Both the position numbers and the translations under genes were made by a program. Below the pieces are notes generated by a model. The model did no database searches. It saw only the letters and a program-made list of their open reading frames with translations, and was not told the DNA's origin. Positions 24,025 through 32,027 of a DNA stretch of 64,000 bases are shown piece by piece. The DNA comes from JANQTF01 sp041741415. GTDB taxonomy: Bacteria; Bacteroidota; Bacteroidia; J057. Location of the stretch: NCBI GenBank assembly GCA_041741415.1, contig JBGSKC010000063.1:1-64000 (forward strand). The letters are read 5' to 3'. The stretch's first letter is position 1, and each line of letters opens with the position of its first letter.

Positions 24025-25536
24025 CTAGCGAATGATGAGGGCAGTTGCACCAAAAGATACTTCCGTTTTCAGGCTCAGGTGATAGATTCCCGGAGCCAGG
24101 GTAGCTGGCAGGTCCAGATTCCATTTCTGGTTACCTGCAGCAATAGCCTTCCAATTTTGGTGAAAAACAGTGCGTCCATGCAGGTCGGTCACAACACATG
24201 CTACCTTTCCCGGCTGGGGCAGATCAAATGAAATGGCAACCTCCCCATTGGCTGGATTGGGTGCCAATGTAAGCCGCAATTGGGAAAGCGCCGGGCCTGA
24301 GATGCTGGTGAGGGGTCCGTTGGAGAAGCGGGCCAAGGCAAACTGTGAGTAGGCGTCAAAATGGGAACCGCCAAGTATGATTTTTCCATCTGGCTGAACG
24401 CCAACGTTATAACCCCATTCGCCGATACCACCTATGTCAACGGTCGCGATTCCTCCATTGCCAAATGTGGTTTCGAGGGAACCATTGGGCCTGATGCAAA
24501 ACAGGGCCATGTCGGCATTTGCATTTGGAGTTGCCGCACCTGCAACGAGGAGATGGCCGTTTGGCAGTTGAATCAGGTCGCTGCCTTCCTGGGCACTGCC
24601 AGTGTTGATGGTCACTTTCCCGTCGCCGTCGAAGGTCGGATCCAGCACCCCGGAGGTGGAAATACGCGCCAGCACCACTCCTTCGCCAACACCCAGGGAA
24701 GTTCCGTCTGTTCCGCCAAACACAATCAACCCCGCATTATCGAAGAGAATAAAGGGCGAATTAGGGAAGTTTGTGAGGTCGATAGTAAGGAGCCCGTCTG
24801 TGCCAAATGAGGTGACAACCTGCCCCTGGCTGTTTAGCTTCATTACGCCAAACTGAACCAGGGCACTTCCAAATACATCCACAAGGTAGATGTTTTGGTC
24901 GTTGTCCATAGCCATGTGGGTAGAACCACCATCTGCAAGCATAAAGCGGCCATTAGTGGCAAAACTGCTGTCGGGGATGCCATTTTTTGTGAATCGCGCC
25001 ACTGCGAGGCCCAGTGGGCTTCCTGCGATTCCACTGGCAAGGATCTTGCCGTCCGGCTGAACGAGCAAATCATACACTTCATCAAATCCATTCCAGTCGA
25101 TAACCGCCCATCCGTTCGTTCCAAAGCTGCTGTCGGGGATGCCGTTGCTTTGAAGGCGAAGGATGCCCCAGTCGCGGCCATTTGTTACCACCCCACCAGC
25201 CAGGAGGATTTTCCCATCTTGCTGAAGCTCCATGGTTCTGCCCTGATCTGTGTTGCCATTGTAGTCAAAACTGGTCCAGCCGATTCCGGAAAAGGATGAA
25301 TCCGGGAGGCCGTTGGGGGTAAATTTGGCCAGGAGGTAATCATAGGTAAAGCCAGAACTGCCCATGGCCCAAATGCTGCCATCTGCGGCCACTGCCATGT
25401 CGCTGTAGCTGTCGCGGGTTGGCAAAAACGATTGGAGGTGGTACCCTCCGGTTCCGAAAGTGGGGTCGATGACGCCGGATTGGCCCAGGAGCCCCTGACA
25501 GATGAAAAGAGTTGTGTAGAGGAATAGATGTTTCAT
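24025..25536 (-). CDS. Delta-60 repeat protein with T9SS sorting domain
   Basis: The 503-residue secreted protein has a signal peptide (1-19, GLLGQ). About seven delta-60-type repeats follow, each carrying a DPTFG or PDSSF core (VIDPTFGTGGY, GIPDSSFGTNGW, VLDPTFDGDGKV, SLETTFGNGGI), expected to form a beta-propeller. The C-terminal sorting domain runs from about 430 (LTLAPNPANGEVAISF) and contains GIYHLSLK. It is probably released to or displayed on the surface via T9SS. No catalytic residues are evident. Confidence 0.9.
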   Translation of the reverse strand: MKHLFLYTTLFICQGLLGQSGVIDPTFGTGGYHLQSFLPTRDSYSDMAVAADGSIWAMGSSGFTYDYLLAKFTPNGLPDSSFSGIGWTSFDYNGNTDQGRTMELQQDGKILLAGGVVTNGRDWGILRLQSNGIPDSSFGTNGWAVIDWNGFDEVYDLLVQPDGKILASGIAGSPLGLAVARFTKNGIPDSSFATNGRFMLADGGSTHMAMDNDQNIYLVDVFGSALVQFGVMKLNSQGQVVTSFGTDGLLTIDLTNFPNSPFILFDNAGLIVFGGTDGTSLGVGEGVVLARISTSGVLDPTFDGDGKVTINTGSAQEGSDLIQLPNGHLLVAGAATPNANADMALFCIRPNGSLETTFGNGGIATVDIGGIGEWGYNVGVQPDGKIILGGSHFDAYSQFALARFSNGPLTSISGPALSQLRLTLAPNPANGEVAISFDLPQPGKVACVVTDLHGRTVFHQNWKAIAAGNQKWNLDLPATLAPGIYHLSLKTEVSFGATALIIR

Positions 25537-25917
25537 CAGACGGTGGGAATAGAAGTGGCTGGATGGGAGGCTTGAAGGAAGACTCGAACAGGCAGGGAAA
25601 ATACAGGCATTAAGTACAGGAAATTTTTTGAGCGACCAAACAGTTCCTCTTTTGCAGGTATTTTTGGAGGGGGTAGATTAGGTCGGCTCCGGTCGCGGTT
25701 CTTCCTGCGCAGGGGGTCAAATTCAATATCCCCTCCCCGGCCCTTCGCGGAGGGGCCAGGGAGGGGCTCCTGCAAATAGGCGAAGCCTTTCCAGTCTCGC
25801 TTCTCTCAGCGCAGCGGTCTGACTTCCCGCTTCTCAATCGGCTTCGCCTCCGGTCTGACCACTCTCAGCGCAGCGGTCTGACTTCTCCCAGCGCAGCGGT
25901 CTGACTTCTGGCTTCTC
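25537..25917. repeat. Intergenic spacer with mosaic low-complexity repeat
   Basis: There is no gene. From about 25680 the spacer holds CCCTCCCCGGCCCTTCGCGG (about 25732), GGCTTCGCCTCCGGTCTGAC (about 25840) and two tandem copies of CAGCGCAGCGGTCTGACTTC (about 25866 and 25890). The block ends directly at the stop codon of the T9SS gene at 25918. Upstream of that it contains the 5' region of the delta-60 gene. Confidence 0.65.
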
Positions 25918-27357
25918 TCACTGCTTCACCAGCTTTGCTGTGCCAACCTTGCCACCGGTCACGACTTCCACGAGATAGACCCCGGCGGGGAGGTCTTCGA
26001 TAGGAAGTTCCAGGCGGACGGGGCCTGCGGGCTGGGTGAGCTGGTGGCTGTGCAGCAGGCGGCCCTGAACATCCAGCAGGCGAACCTCAGCCAGACCGGC
26101 ACTGGCCTGTGTCCAGGCTACGGCAACGGTTTCGTCGGCGGGGTTGGGCGTGAGGCTGAGCGCCAGGGCGTTGAGGGCGGGCCTTTCGAGGTCGGTGAAG
26201 GTGCCGTCGGGGCCGAGGAGAGCGTAGATGGTGTAGGGATCTCCGACCATGGGTTTTCCGATAAGCATAAGCCCGTAGGTTCCGTTTCGGAGAGGTAGGA
26301 CCTGAAGCCCCGAAGCTTGATCGCCATTTGCCGGACTCAGGATCTTGTGCCACTGATATTGTCCCTGGGCATCGACTTTGAGGAGATAGGGTCTCTCGCC
26401 TTGGATTGCAGTATCAGATATGCCAGCAGTTGCCAAAAAAAGGACCCCACCATCGGAGGTAGGTGTAGCATCTTCAAAGGTAAACTCCTGTACAATATCA
26501 TCCTCAACAAACCTGGGGTAAGTTATTTCCCAAATTACTTTTCCCAACGAATCAATTTTCGACAGGTATAGATATGGCCGTTGGGCTATTGCTGTGGATG
26601 AAGTATATGTTGTTCCACAAACAAGCATTTCCTTTTTTCCAGACTCAAATATTTTTTTTCCGGAAGCGCCAGGGTTAGACAAGGTGCTTGTCCAAATGGA
26701 ATCTCCATCGCTATTGAGTTTGAGAAGAAAAACACCTTCTAGCGTTGCCTGAAAACCTCCTGCGTAGCCCGTTACAAATAAGTCTCCATTATCCGCCTCA
26801 AGTACATCATTGGCATAGCAGTCCGGGGAAATAGCAAATTTCTTATTCCAAGAAATCCCCCCAGCCTGATCAAACTTACACAGGTTAATGACCCTGGGAG
26901 GAGAACCCATTCCAAAAACCACTGCACCACTGTCCTGGGTAGCTGTGATGCCGTGAGCGAAATCGAATGTGCCTTCCAGGTTAGCCCTGCCTCCGGCTTC
27001 TTTTATTCCTGCTTCGTTGATCCGGTTCATTGCCAGCGAATAAATTTGATTTCCCAGCAATCGAATTCCGCCTATGTAGTAGCTCCCGAACCGGTAGCTG
27101 GCCGACGTCACACCCAGGTCGGCGTTAATATACACCTTGTTGACTACCTCCAATGAGTCATTGAGCTCCCCAACAAATGCTCCCTGGCTTGCATCAGCGC
27201 CAATAAGCATCAGGGTCGTGTCTCGATACAGCAGCGTGGAGCCAATCTGAAGCGCTGAGCTGTCCCAGCGAATGATGGCAGGTTCTGTCACAGTCTGCGC
27301 AAAGCCTGTAAGGCCGCCCAGCAGCCAGAACGCGATGAAAATGAGTTGCTTATTCAT
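25918..27357 (-). CDS. T9SS-secreted beta-propeller-like protein
   Basis: The 479-residue protein starts at ATG 27357 (MNKQLIFIAFWLLGGLTGFAQ), overlapping the stop of the upstream gene (ATGA). A longer frame to 27645 lies inside that gene and is rejected. The body has repeated strands of the type GDLFVTGYAGG, GSYYIGGIRLLGNQIYSLAMN and GGVLFLATAG, as in delta-60-like propellers, though the repeats are degenerate. The C-terminal sorting domain is clear: LSLTPNPADETVAVAW to GVYLVEVVTGGKVGTAKLVKQ. It is likely translationally coupled to the 27354-28739 gene, so whatever controls that gene controls this one. Confidence 0.87.
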   Translation of the reverse strand: MNKQLIFIAFWLLGGLTGFAQTVTEPAIIRWDSSALQIGSTLLYRDTTLMLIGADASQGAFVGELNDSLEVVNKVYINADLGVTSASYRFGSYYIGGIRLLGNQIYSLAMNRINEAGIKEAGGRANLEGTFDFAHGITATQDSGAVVFGMGSPPRVINLCKFDQAGGISWNKKFAISPDCYANDVLEADNGDLFVTGYAGGFQATLEGVFLLKLNSDGDSIWTSTLSNPGASGKKIFESGKKEMLVCGTTYTSSTAIAQRPYLYLSKIDSLGKVIWEITYPRFVEDDIVQEFTFEDATPTSDGGVLFLATAGISDTAIQGERPYLLKVDAQGQYQWHKILSPANGDQASGLQVLPLRNGTYGLMLIGKPMVGDPYTIYALLGPDGTFTDLERPALNALALSLTPNPADETVAVAWTQASAGLAEVRLLDVQGRLLHSHQLTQPAGPVRLELPIEDLPAGVYLVEVVTGGKVGTAKLVKQ

Positions 27358-28739
27358 GGGTTGTAATGGATGATGATGGGGGTGAAAGAAAAGGAGCCGG
27401 TAGACGTACTCTCTACAAGGGGGTTGGCAGACTCGGTGGGGTCCGTTCCACCGCTTCCACAGGAGGAGTAGGGATAACTTTCCCCGTCCACCTGATCTGG
27501 CAGCCCGTAGGCAGAAATCCCCAAACCACCCCAACCAGTATAGGATTCTACTGTGAAAGGAGTAGTGCTCGCAATGCTGCCGGTCGTGCTGGCGGAAATG
27601 GCTATCCGCACCAGATTCTGTGAACTGATTGCATACAGGGACCACGAGGGAGAATTGACAAATCCCAACTCGATCATACCATCCTGATAAGGGGCGCTGT
27701 TGTTGACATGAGAAAAGCCAGAAAGTGCCAAATTGAAGTAACCGACACCATTTAAGCTCTGCAAGGGAGTTCCATTCCAGGTAATTGCAACTGCCAACCT
27801 CCCATCCGGCAAAAACTCGAGACCGGAAAGATAATGCATGGCGTTGCTGGCAGGCTCGAAGGTGCTGTGCTGATTTTTGGTGAGGTCAAAGAAATGGAGG
27901 AGAGAAGAGCTCCCATTGTAGGTAGCCCATGTAAGGGTATTTCCATCATGTGAAAGCTCCAACTCAGGACAAGGTTCCTTGTACCCATAGTACAAAATCG
28001 ATTCTCCCACCAAATCCGTTATATTCGAAACCGAAGGCCCTATGGGGATTTGAACCAGTCCATTGCTTCCTAATACATAAAGGATCCTGCCTGCTTCAGC
28101 ATCGTATTTTGACAACGCGAAGCGAGTGGAAGGGAGGGATAGTGGACTGTTACCGCCAATGAGTGCTATTGGAATGCTTAAGTTGTTCGAAACCAAAGTT
28201 TTCCCAACCGCATCGTACTGATATACAAAAATTCTGCTCCCAGAAAGCCTTGATTCCGAACAAAAGATAAAATACTCACCAGGAGCAGCAGGGACCTCGC
28301 AAATCACGGCCTCGAAGTTCTGCGTCATAGAAGGAACAGGAGATGGGTTGTTAAATTCATAGGGAACCAGCGGCCAGTACACCTTTGACCAGCCATCCTT
28401 ATATTTCAACTCTCCGACGCTCACGCCATCTTCGTCAAACACCCAATCTCCGGCCACATAAAACAGCGGGGCTCCACACTCGTCAAAGACGCCATTTACT
28501 GCTGTAGCCACGCGCTCTGGATAGGTGATCCCGCCGATTCCCGGAGAAGGCGAGATAAATGGAAGAGCAGGGAAGGAAGAAGGGACCGTATTTTTGAACA
28601 ACTCCGGCGGGTCACCCGCCATTACCCAATAGGGATTTTGAAAAGACTGGCCCATGGCTGTTCCGTTACAGAGCACCACAGCGGCTAGCAGCAACACAGC
28701 CAGCCAACCAGGGGGGGGGGATGTTCGTTGTTTCATCAT
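27354..28739 (-). CDS. Secreted propeller-like protein with poly-C tract near start
   Basis: The 461-residue protein has an N-terminal signal (hydrophobic core WLAVLLLAAVVLCNG, about 12-26, cleavage near AMGQ). Blade-like repeats such as ELELSHDGNTLTWATYNG, GLEFLPDGRLAVAITWNG and RILYVLGSNGLVQIPIG suggest a WD40/YVTN-type beta-propeller. The C-terminus (SFSFTPIIIHYNP) lacks a recognisable sorting domain. Codons 7-10 contain ten consecutive C on the coding strand, between the start codon and the signal peptide, so a change in tract length would shift the frame before the signal. The gene overlaps the next T9SS gene by ATGA. A well-formed promoter lies about 85 bases upstream. Confidence 0.82.
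   Translation of the reverse strand: MMKQRTSPPPGWLAVLLLAAVVLCNGTAMGQSFQNPYWVMAGDPPELFKNTVPSSFPALPFISPSPGIGGITYPERVATAVNGVFDECGAPLFYVAGDWVFDEDGVSVGELKYKDGWSKVYWPLVPYEFNNPSPVPSMTQNFEAVICEVPAAPGEYFIFCSESRLSGSRIFVYQYDAVGKTLVSNNLSIPIALIGGNSPLSLPSTRFALSKYDAEAGRILYVLGSNGLVQIPIGPSVSNITDLVGESILYYGYKEPCPELELSHDGNTLTWATYNGSSSLLHFFDLTKNQHSTFEPASNAMHYLSGLEFLPDGRLAVAITWNGTPLQSLNGVGYFNLALSGFSHVNNSAPYQDGMIELGFVNSPSWSLYAISSQNLVRIAISASTTGSIASTTPFTVESYTGWGGLGISAYGLPDQVDGESYPYSSCGSGGTDPTESANPLVESTSTGSFSFTPIIIHYNP
28711..28720 (-). repeat. Homopolymer tract (C10 on the coding strand)
   Basis: Ten G on the plus strand, that is ten C in the gene, cover codons 7 to 10 of the secreted protein. No other run of this length was noticed in the window. 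Tracts like this are prone to slipped-strand length change, and also to sequencing error. Confidence 0.9.
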
Positions 28740-28824
28740 AGTAAATGGTTGAGAGTGTTTGAGCAGCTAAGTAAGGAAAATCAATCCTGATTGTCAATCA
28801 TAAAAAATATTATCATTGTCAAAG

Positions 28825-28854
28825 CAAATATAAAATGATTGTTCATTTATCAAA
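28825..28854 (-). promoter_or_regulatory. Bacteroidota-type promoter of the secreted two-gene operon
   Basis: On the minus strand TTTG (28854-28851) is followed after 18 bases by TATATTTG (28832-28825), a full match to the TAnnTTTG -7 element. The predicted transcript begins near 28818, leaving a leader of about 80 bases before the ATG at 28739. The surroundings are very AT-rich compared with the rest of the window. Confidence 0.7.
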
Positions 28855-29244
28855 TAAGCCGTTTTTCAAATCAGTAACTCTCTCTGATTGAAAAAGATTC
28901 CGCATAAGCCGAACAGAAAAATAGCAGGAGTTTCAAATCTCCCCTGTTAGCCCAACGTAGCTCCAGCCAGCCCAAAAACGGACTTCAACAGCCCGGGCGA
29001 CGCCACGAATCACTTTCCCCACCGCGGAGGGGCCAGGGGTGGGTTCCTGAGAACTGGCGAAGCCTTACCAGTTCTGGCTCCCACTTCTCGGTTCCCGCAT
29101 CCAGTTCCCTAAACCCTTGTCAGGGTCGAAGCCAAACCCTGACAAGGGTGTACAGACCGGCTTCGCCTCCGGTCTGACTTCTCTCTGCGCAGTGGTCTGA
29201 CTTCTCCCAATTAACCCCTATCTTGCGGCACCAAATTAAAGAAA
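28855..29244. repeat. Intergenic spacer: mosaic repeat plus 14-bp hairpin
   Basis: There is no gene. The part from about 28985 repeats units seen elsewhere (GCGGAGGGGCCAGGGGTGGG near 29025, GGCTTCGCCTCCGGTCTGAC near 29159, and GCGCAGTGGTCTGACTTC near 29187). Within it, ACCCTTGTCAGGGT (29113-29126) and ACCCTGACAAGGGT (29136-29149) form a perfect 14-bp stem with a nine-base loop. At the right end TATCTTGC (29219-29226) is a likely -7 element 18 bases before the GTG start of the ABC gene. Confidence 0.6.
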
Positions 29245-31008
29245 GTGAGCGCAACGACTGTCAGTGGAAAAATTTTCGATCAAAGCCTCCTGCTTCGGCT
29301 GCTGCGATATGTAAAACCCTACCGGCTGCAGTTTGCCGGTACCATGTTCTTCACCATCCTGCTGGCAGTGCTGGCACCCGTGCGGCCCTGGCTCGTGCAG
29401 CTGGGCATGGACCGGTATGTGGCCTTTGGCGACATCGGCGGACTGCGCCTCACCGTGCTGGCCATCCTGGGCTTCCTTGCCGTCGAAGCTGTGGTGATGT
29501 ACCGCAACACTTTCCTCACCAACTGGCTCGCCCAATCTGTTATCCGCGACATCCGCGATCAGGTGTTTCGCCACATAACCTCTCTCAAACTCTCCTATTT
29601 CGACCGCACCCCCATCGGTACCCTCCAAACCCGAACCATCAGCGACGTCGAAACCCTCAACGATGTGTTTTCCTCGGGCATCGTTCGCATTCTCGGAGAC
29701 CTGCTCCAACTCCTCGCCATTCTCGTGGTGATGCTCTACCTCAACTGGAAGCTCACCCTCGTTACCCTCACCACCCTGCCCTTCATGATCATCGCCACGG
29801 TGATCTTCAAAAATAAGGTGAAAGGCTCTTTCACCTCGGTGCGCAAAGCGGTGAGCGACATGAACGCCTTCCTCCAGGAACACATTACCGGCATGTCGAT
29901 CGTCCATGTGTTCAACCGCGAGGAAGAGGAAGCCCGGCGCTTTCATGATGTGAACGACAAGCTGAAAGTGGCCAACGTGGATTCGGTGCTCTACTACAGC
30001 ATCTATTTTCCTGTCATGGAGATCATCATCGCGATGAGCCTGGGGCTGCTGGTGTGGTATGGAGCGGGGTCGGTGCTGGACGATGAGGTGACTGGCGGGC
30101 AGTTGGTGGCCTTTATCATGTATACCCAGATGTTTTTCCGCCCGCTGCGGCAATTGGCCGATCAGTTCAACACCCTCCAGCTCGGAATGGTGAGCGCCGA
30201 GCGGATTTTCAAAATCCTCGATACAAAAGAGTTTATCCCCAACGAGGGCAAACATACCAGCTTTGAGGAGGCTGACCGCGGTATTTCCATCACCTTCGAG
30301 AAGGTGTGGTTTGCCTATATAGAAGAGGATTGGGTGCTCAAAGAGGTGAGTTTCCACCTGGAGCCGGGCGAAAAACTGGCGCTGGTGGGTTCAACAGGTT
30401 CTGGCAAATCCACAATCATCAACCTGATTTCCAGGTTTTACGATATTCAGAAAGGCCGCATTCTGGTGAACGGCCGGGATGTCCGGGAATATGAGCTGGA
30501 CACACTGCGGGCCTTGTGCGGAGTGGTGCTGCAGGATGTGTTCTTGTTTTCGGGTTCGATCCACGACAACATCACCCTGAACAACGGAGCCATTCATCGC
30601 GGGCAGGTGGAGCAGGCAGCCCGACAGGTAGGCGCTGACCGCTTCATCGACCGCCTGCCGGACGGCTACGATTACAACGTCAGGGAGCGCGGCGCGAGCC
30701 TGTCGCTGGGACAGCGGCAACTCATTGCATTCGCCCGCGTGATGATGTATGACCCCCGCGTGCTGGTGCTGGATGAAGCTACGGCCAACATCGACACCGA
30801 GTCGGAAGAAATCATCCAGCAGGCTGTGGAAACCGTGATGGCGGGCCGCACCTCGATTGTGATTGCCCACCGGCTGTCCACCATCCAGAAAGCCGACCAG
30901 ATCATGGTGTTGTCGAAAGGCGAGGTCGTCGAAAAAGGAACGCACGAAGAGTTGCTGGCAAAAGGCGGCGCTTATTACCAGTTGTATGCGATCGAATTCT
31001 CTGTCTAA
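29245..31008 (+). CDS. ABC exporter half, catalytic-site type (BmrD/TM288-like)
   Basis: The 587-residue protein fuses a six-helix exporter membrane domain (about 15-310) to an ATPase domain (about 340-585). It has Walker A GSTGSGKST, a Q-loop in GVVLQDVFLFSG, the non-canonical signature SLSLGQRQL, Walker B VLVLDEATANID with the catalytic Glu, and the switch His in VIAHRLST. The LSLGQ signature together with an intact Glu is the pattern of the regular half of heterodimeric exporters; the complementary half is the gene at 32028. The start is GTG at 29245, 19 bases after a -7 element. Substrates may be lipids or drugs. Confidence 0.9.
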   Translation: MSATTVSGKIFDQSLLLRLLRYVKPYRLQFAGTMFFTILLAVLAPVRPWLVQLGMDRYVAFGDIGGLRLTVLAILGFLAVEAVVMYRNTFLTNWLAQSVIRDIRDQVFRHITSLKLSYFDRTPIGTLQTRTISDVETLNDVFSSGIVRILGDLLQLLAILVVMLYLNWKLTLVTLTTLPFMIIATVIFKNKVKGSFTSVRKAVSDMNAFLQEHITGMSIVHVFNREEEEARRFHDVNDKLKVANVDSVLYYSIYFPVMEIIIAMSLGLLVWYGAGSVLDDEVTGGQLVAFIMYTQMFFRPLRQLADQFNTLQLGMVSAERIFKILDTKEFIPNEGKHTSFEEADRGISITFEKVWFAYIEEDWVLKEVSFHLEPGEKLALVGSTGSGKSTIINLISRFYDIQKGRILVNGRDVREYELDTLRALCGVVLQDVFLFSGSIHDNITLNNGAIHRGQVEQAARQVGADRFIDRLPDGYDYNVRERGASLSLGQRQLIAFARVMMYDPRVLVLDEATANIDTESEEIIQQAVETVMAGRTSIVIAHRLSTIQKADQIMVLSKGEVVEKGTHEELLAKGGAYYQLYAIEFSV

Positions 31009-31034
31009 CAGGCAACGAAAAGCCAGGACCAGAT

Positions 31035-31889
31035 TTATTCGCCCAGCCAAATGACAAGCGCGGTAGCTCTTTCGGCGCGGTCGTAGCGCTGCTTGAACTC
31101 GCGGGCACGTGCCTCGTCGGGAAAGGGCCCAAACACCAATTTAAACACCGTTTGCCCGCGCAATTGCTCAGCACGGATGGCCATGGAGTATCGGTAAGTG
31201 GGGCTTAACCGGCTGATTTCCTGCAAAATGGCCTCATACTGAGAAAACACCCCCACCTGAACGCCATACCCCTGGCCGGCAACAGGGCTGGCCTCTACTT
31301 TCCACCACCCGCCGGGCGTGCCTGTGCGTGCCTGTGAAGCGGCTGGTGCTGCCACAGGTCGCGGGGCAGAAGCAGCCGCAGCAGGCCTTGACGAAGAGGA
31401 AGGAGTCGCAGCCTGCGCTGGCCTCGGCGCTGGAACCGGGGTTGGTGCCGGTGCAATGACTACTGCTGGCTTGGGGGCTGTGGCCGGGGCGAGCTTTTCC
31501 AGCTCGGCGCGCAACATGCTTGGCGATTGGTAGCCCAGCAAAGTTCGCGACAAAGTGCCATCAGGCTGGAAGAGCAGCAGCGCGGGGTACAAGCCCAGCC
31601 GATATTGAGACGCCAGCTGGTAGCCCTGCCGCTCCACCGACTCGGCGTCGAGCCGCATAAGCAAAAAGCGGTCGTTCAGCACCTGAAGGGTGGCGGCATC
31701 CTGCAGGGTTTGCGTTTCAAACGACTTGCAGCCCGAGCAAAGCGAGCTCGTGTAGAAGTACACCAGGTAAGGCTTGTTGCTTTGCCGGGCCCCGGCCTGC
31801 AATTCGTCAAAACTTCCCTCGAACCATCGGGGCTGGCCAATGGCTGGTAAAGACACAAGTAGCAGCAGCAGCGAAAACATGCTTTTCAT
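31035..31889 (-). CDS. Exported thioredoxin-fold protein with C-terminal SPOR domain
   Basis: The 284-residue protein begins at MKSMFSLLLLLVSLPAIGQ; the frame extends further upstream, but this signal peptide fixes the start. A thioredoxin-like domain (about 20-140) contains CSGC (Cys51, Cys54) in YFYTSSLCSGCKSFE and the cis-Pro region GLYPALLLF. A Pro/Ala-rich linker (about 145-200) leads to a SPOR domain (about 205-284, GYGVQVGVFSQYEAILQEIS to FKLVFGPFPDEARAREF). SPOR domains bind denuded peptidoglycan glycan at the septum, so a disulfide reductase or chaperone targeted to the cell wall or division site is suggested. It lies in opposite orientation between the two ABC exporter genes. Confidence 0.87.
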   Translation of the reverse strand: MKSMFSLLLLLVSLPAIGQPRWFEGSFDELQAGARQSNKPYLVYFYTSSLCSGCKSFETQTLQDAATLQVLNDRFLLMRLDAESVERQGYQLASQYRLGLYPALLLFQPDGTLSRTLLGYQSPSMLRAELEKLAPATAPKPAVVIAPAPTPVPAPRPAQAATPSSSSRPAAAASAPRPVAAPAASQARTGTPGGWWKVEASPVAGQGYGVQVGVFSQYEAILQEISRLSPTYRYSMAIRAEQLRGQTVFKLVFGPFPDEARAREFKQRYDRAERATALVIWLGE

Positions 31890-32001
31890 GCCCCTATGAT
31901 ACAGAATTTTCCGGGATGCGACGAAACCGCTGCGAAGCAGGGCAGGCAGGGGTTTGTTATTTTCGCAGAACAACCTGCAGGCTGCCAACGGAATTAATCC
32001 G

Positions 32002-32009
32002 TACCTTTG
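32002..32009 (+). promoter_or_regulatory. -7 promoter element of the second ABC exporter gene
   Basis: TACCTTTG matches TAnnTTTG exactly, 18 bases before the ATG at 32028. No TTG was found at the usual -33 distance. Its position argues against the alternative longer start at 32007, which would lie inside it. Confidence 0.5.
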
Positions 32010-32027
32010 CCCTCAAAATCAGCCTTC

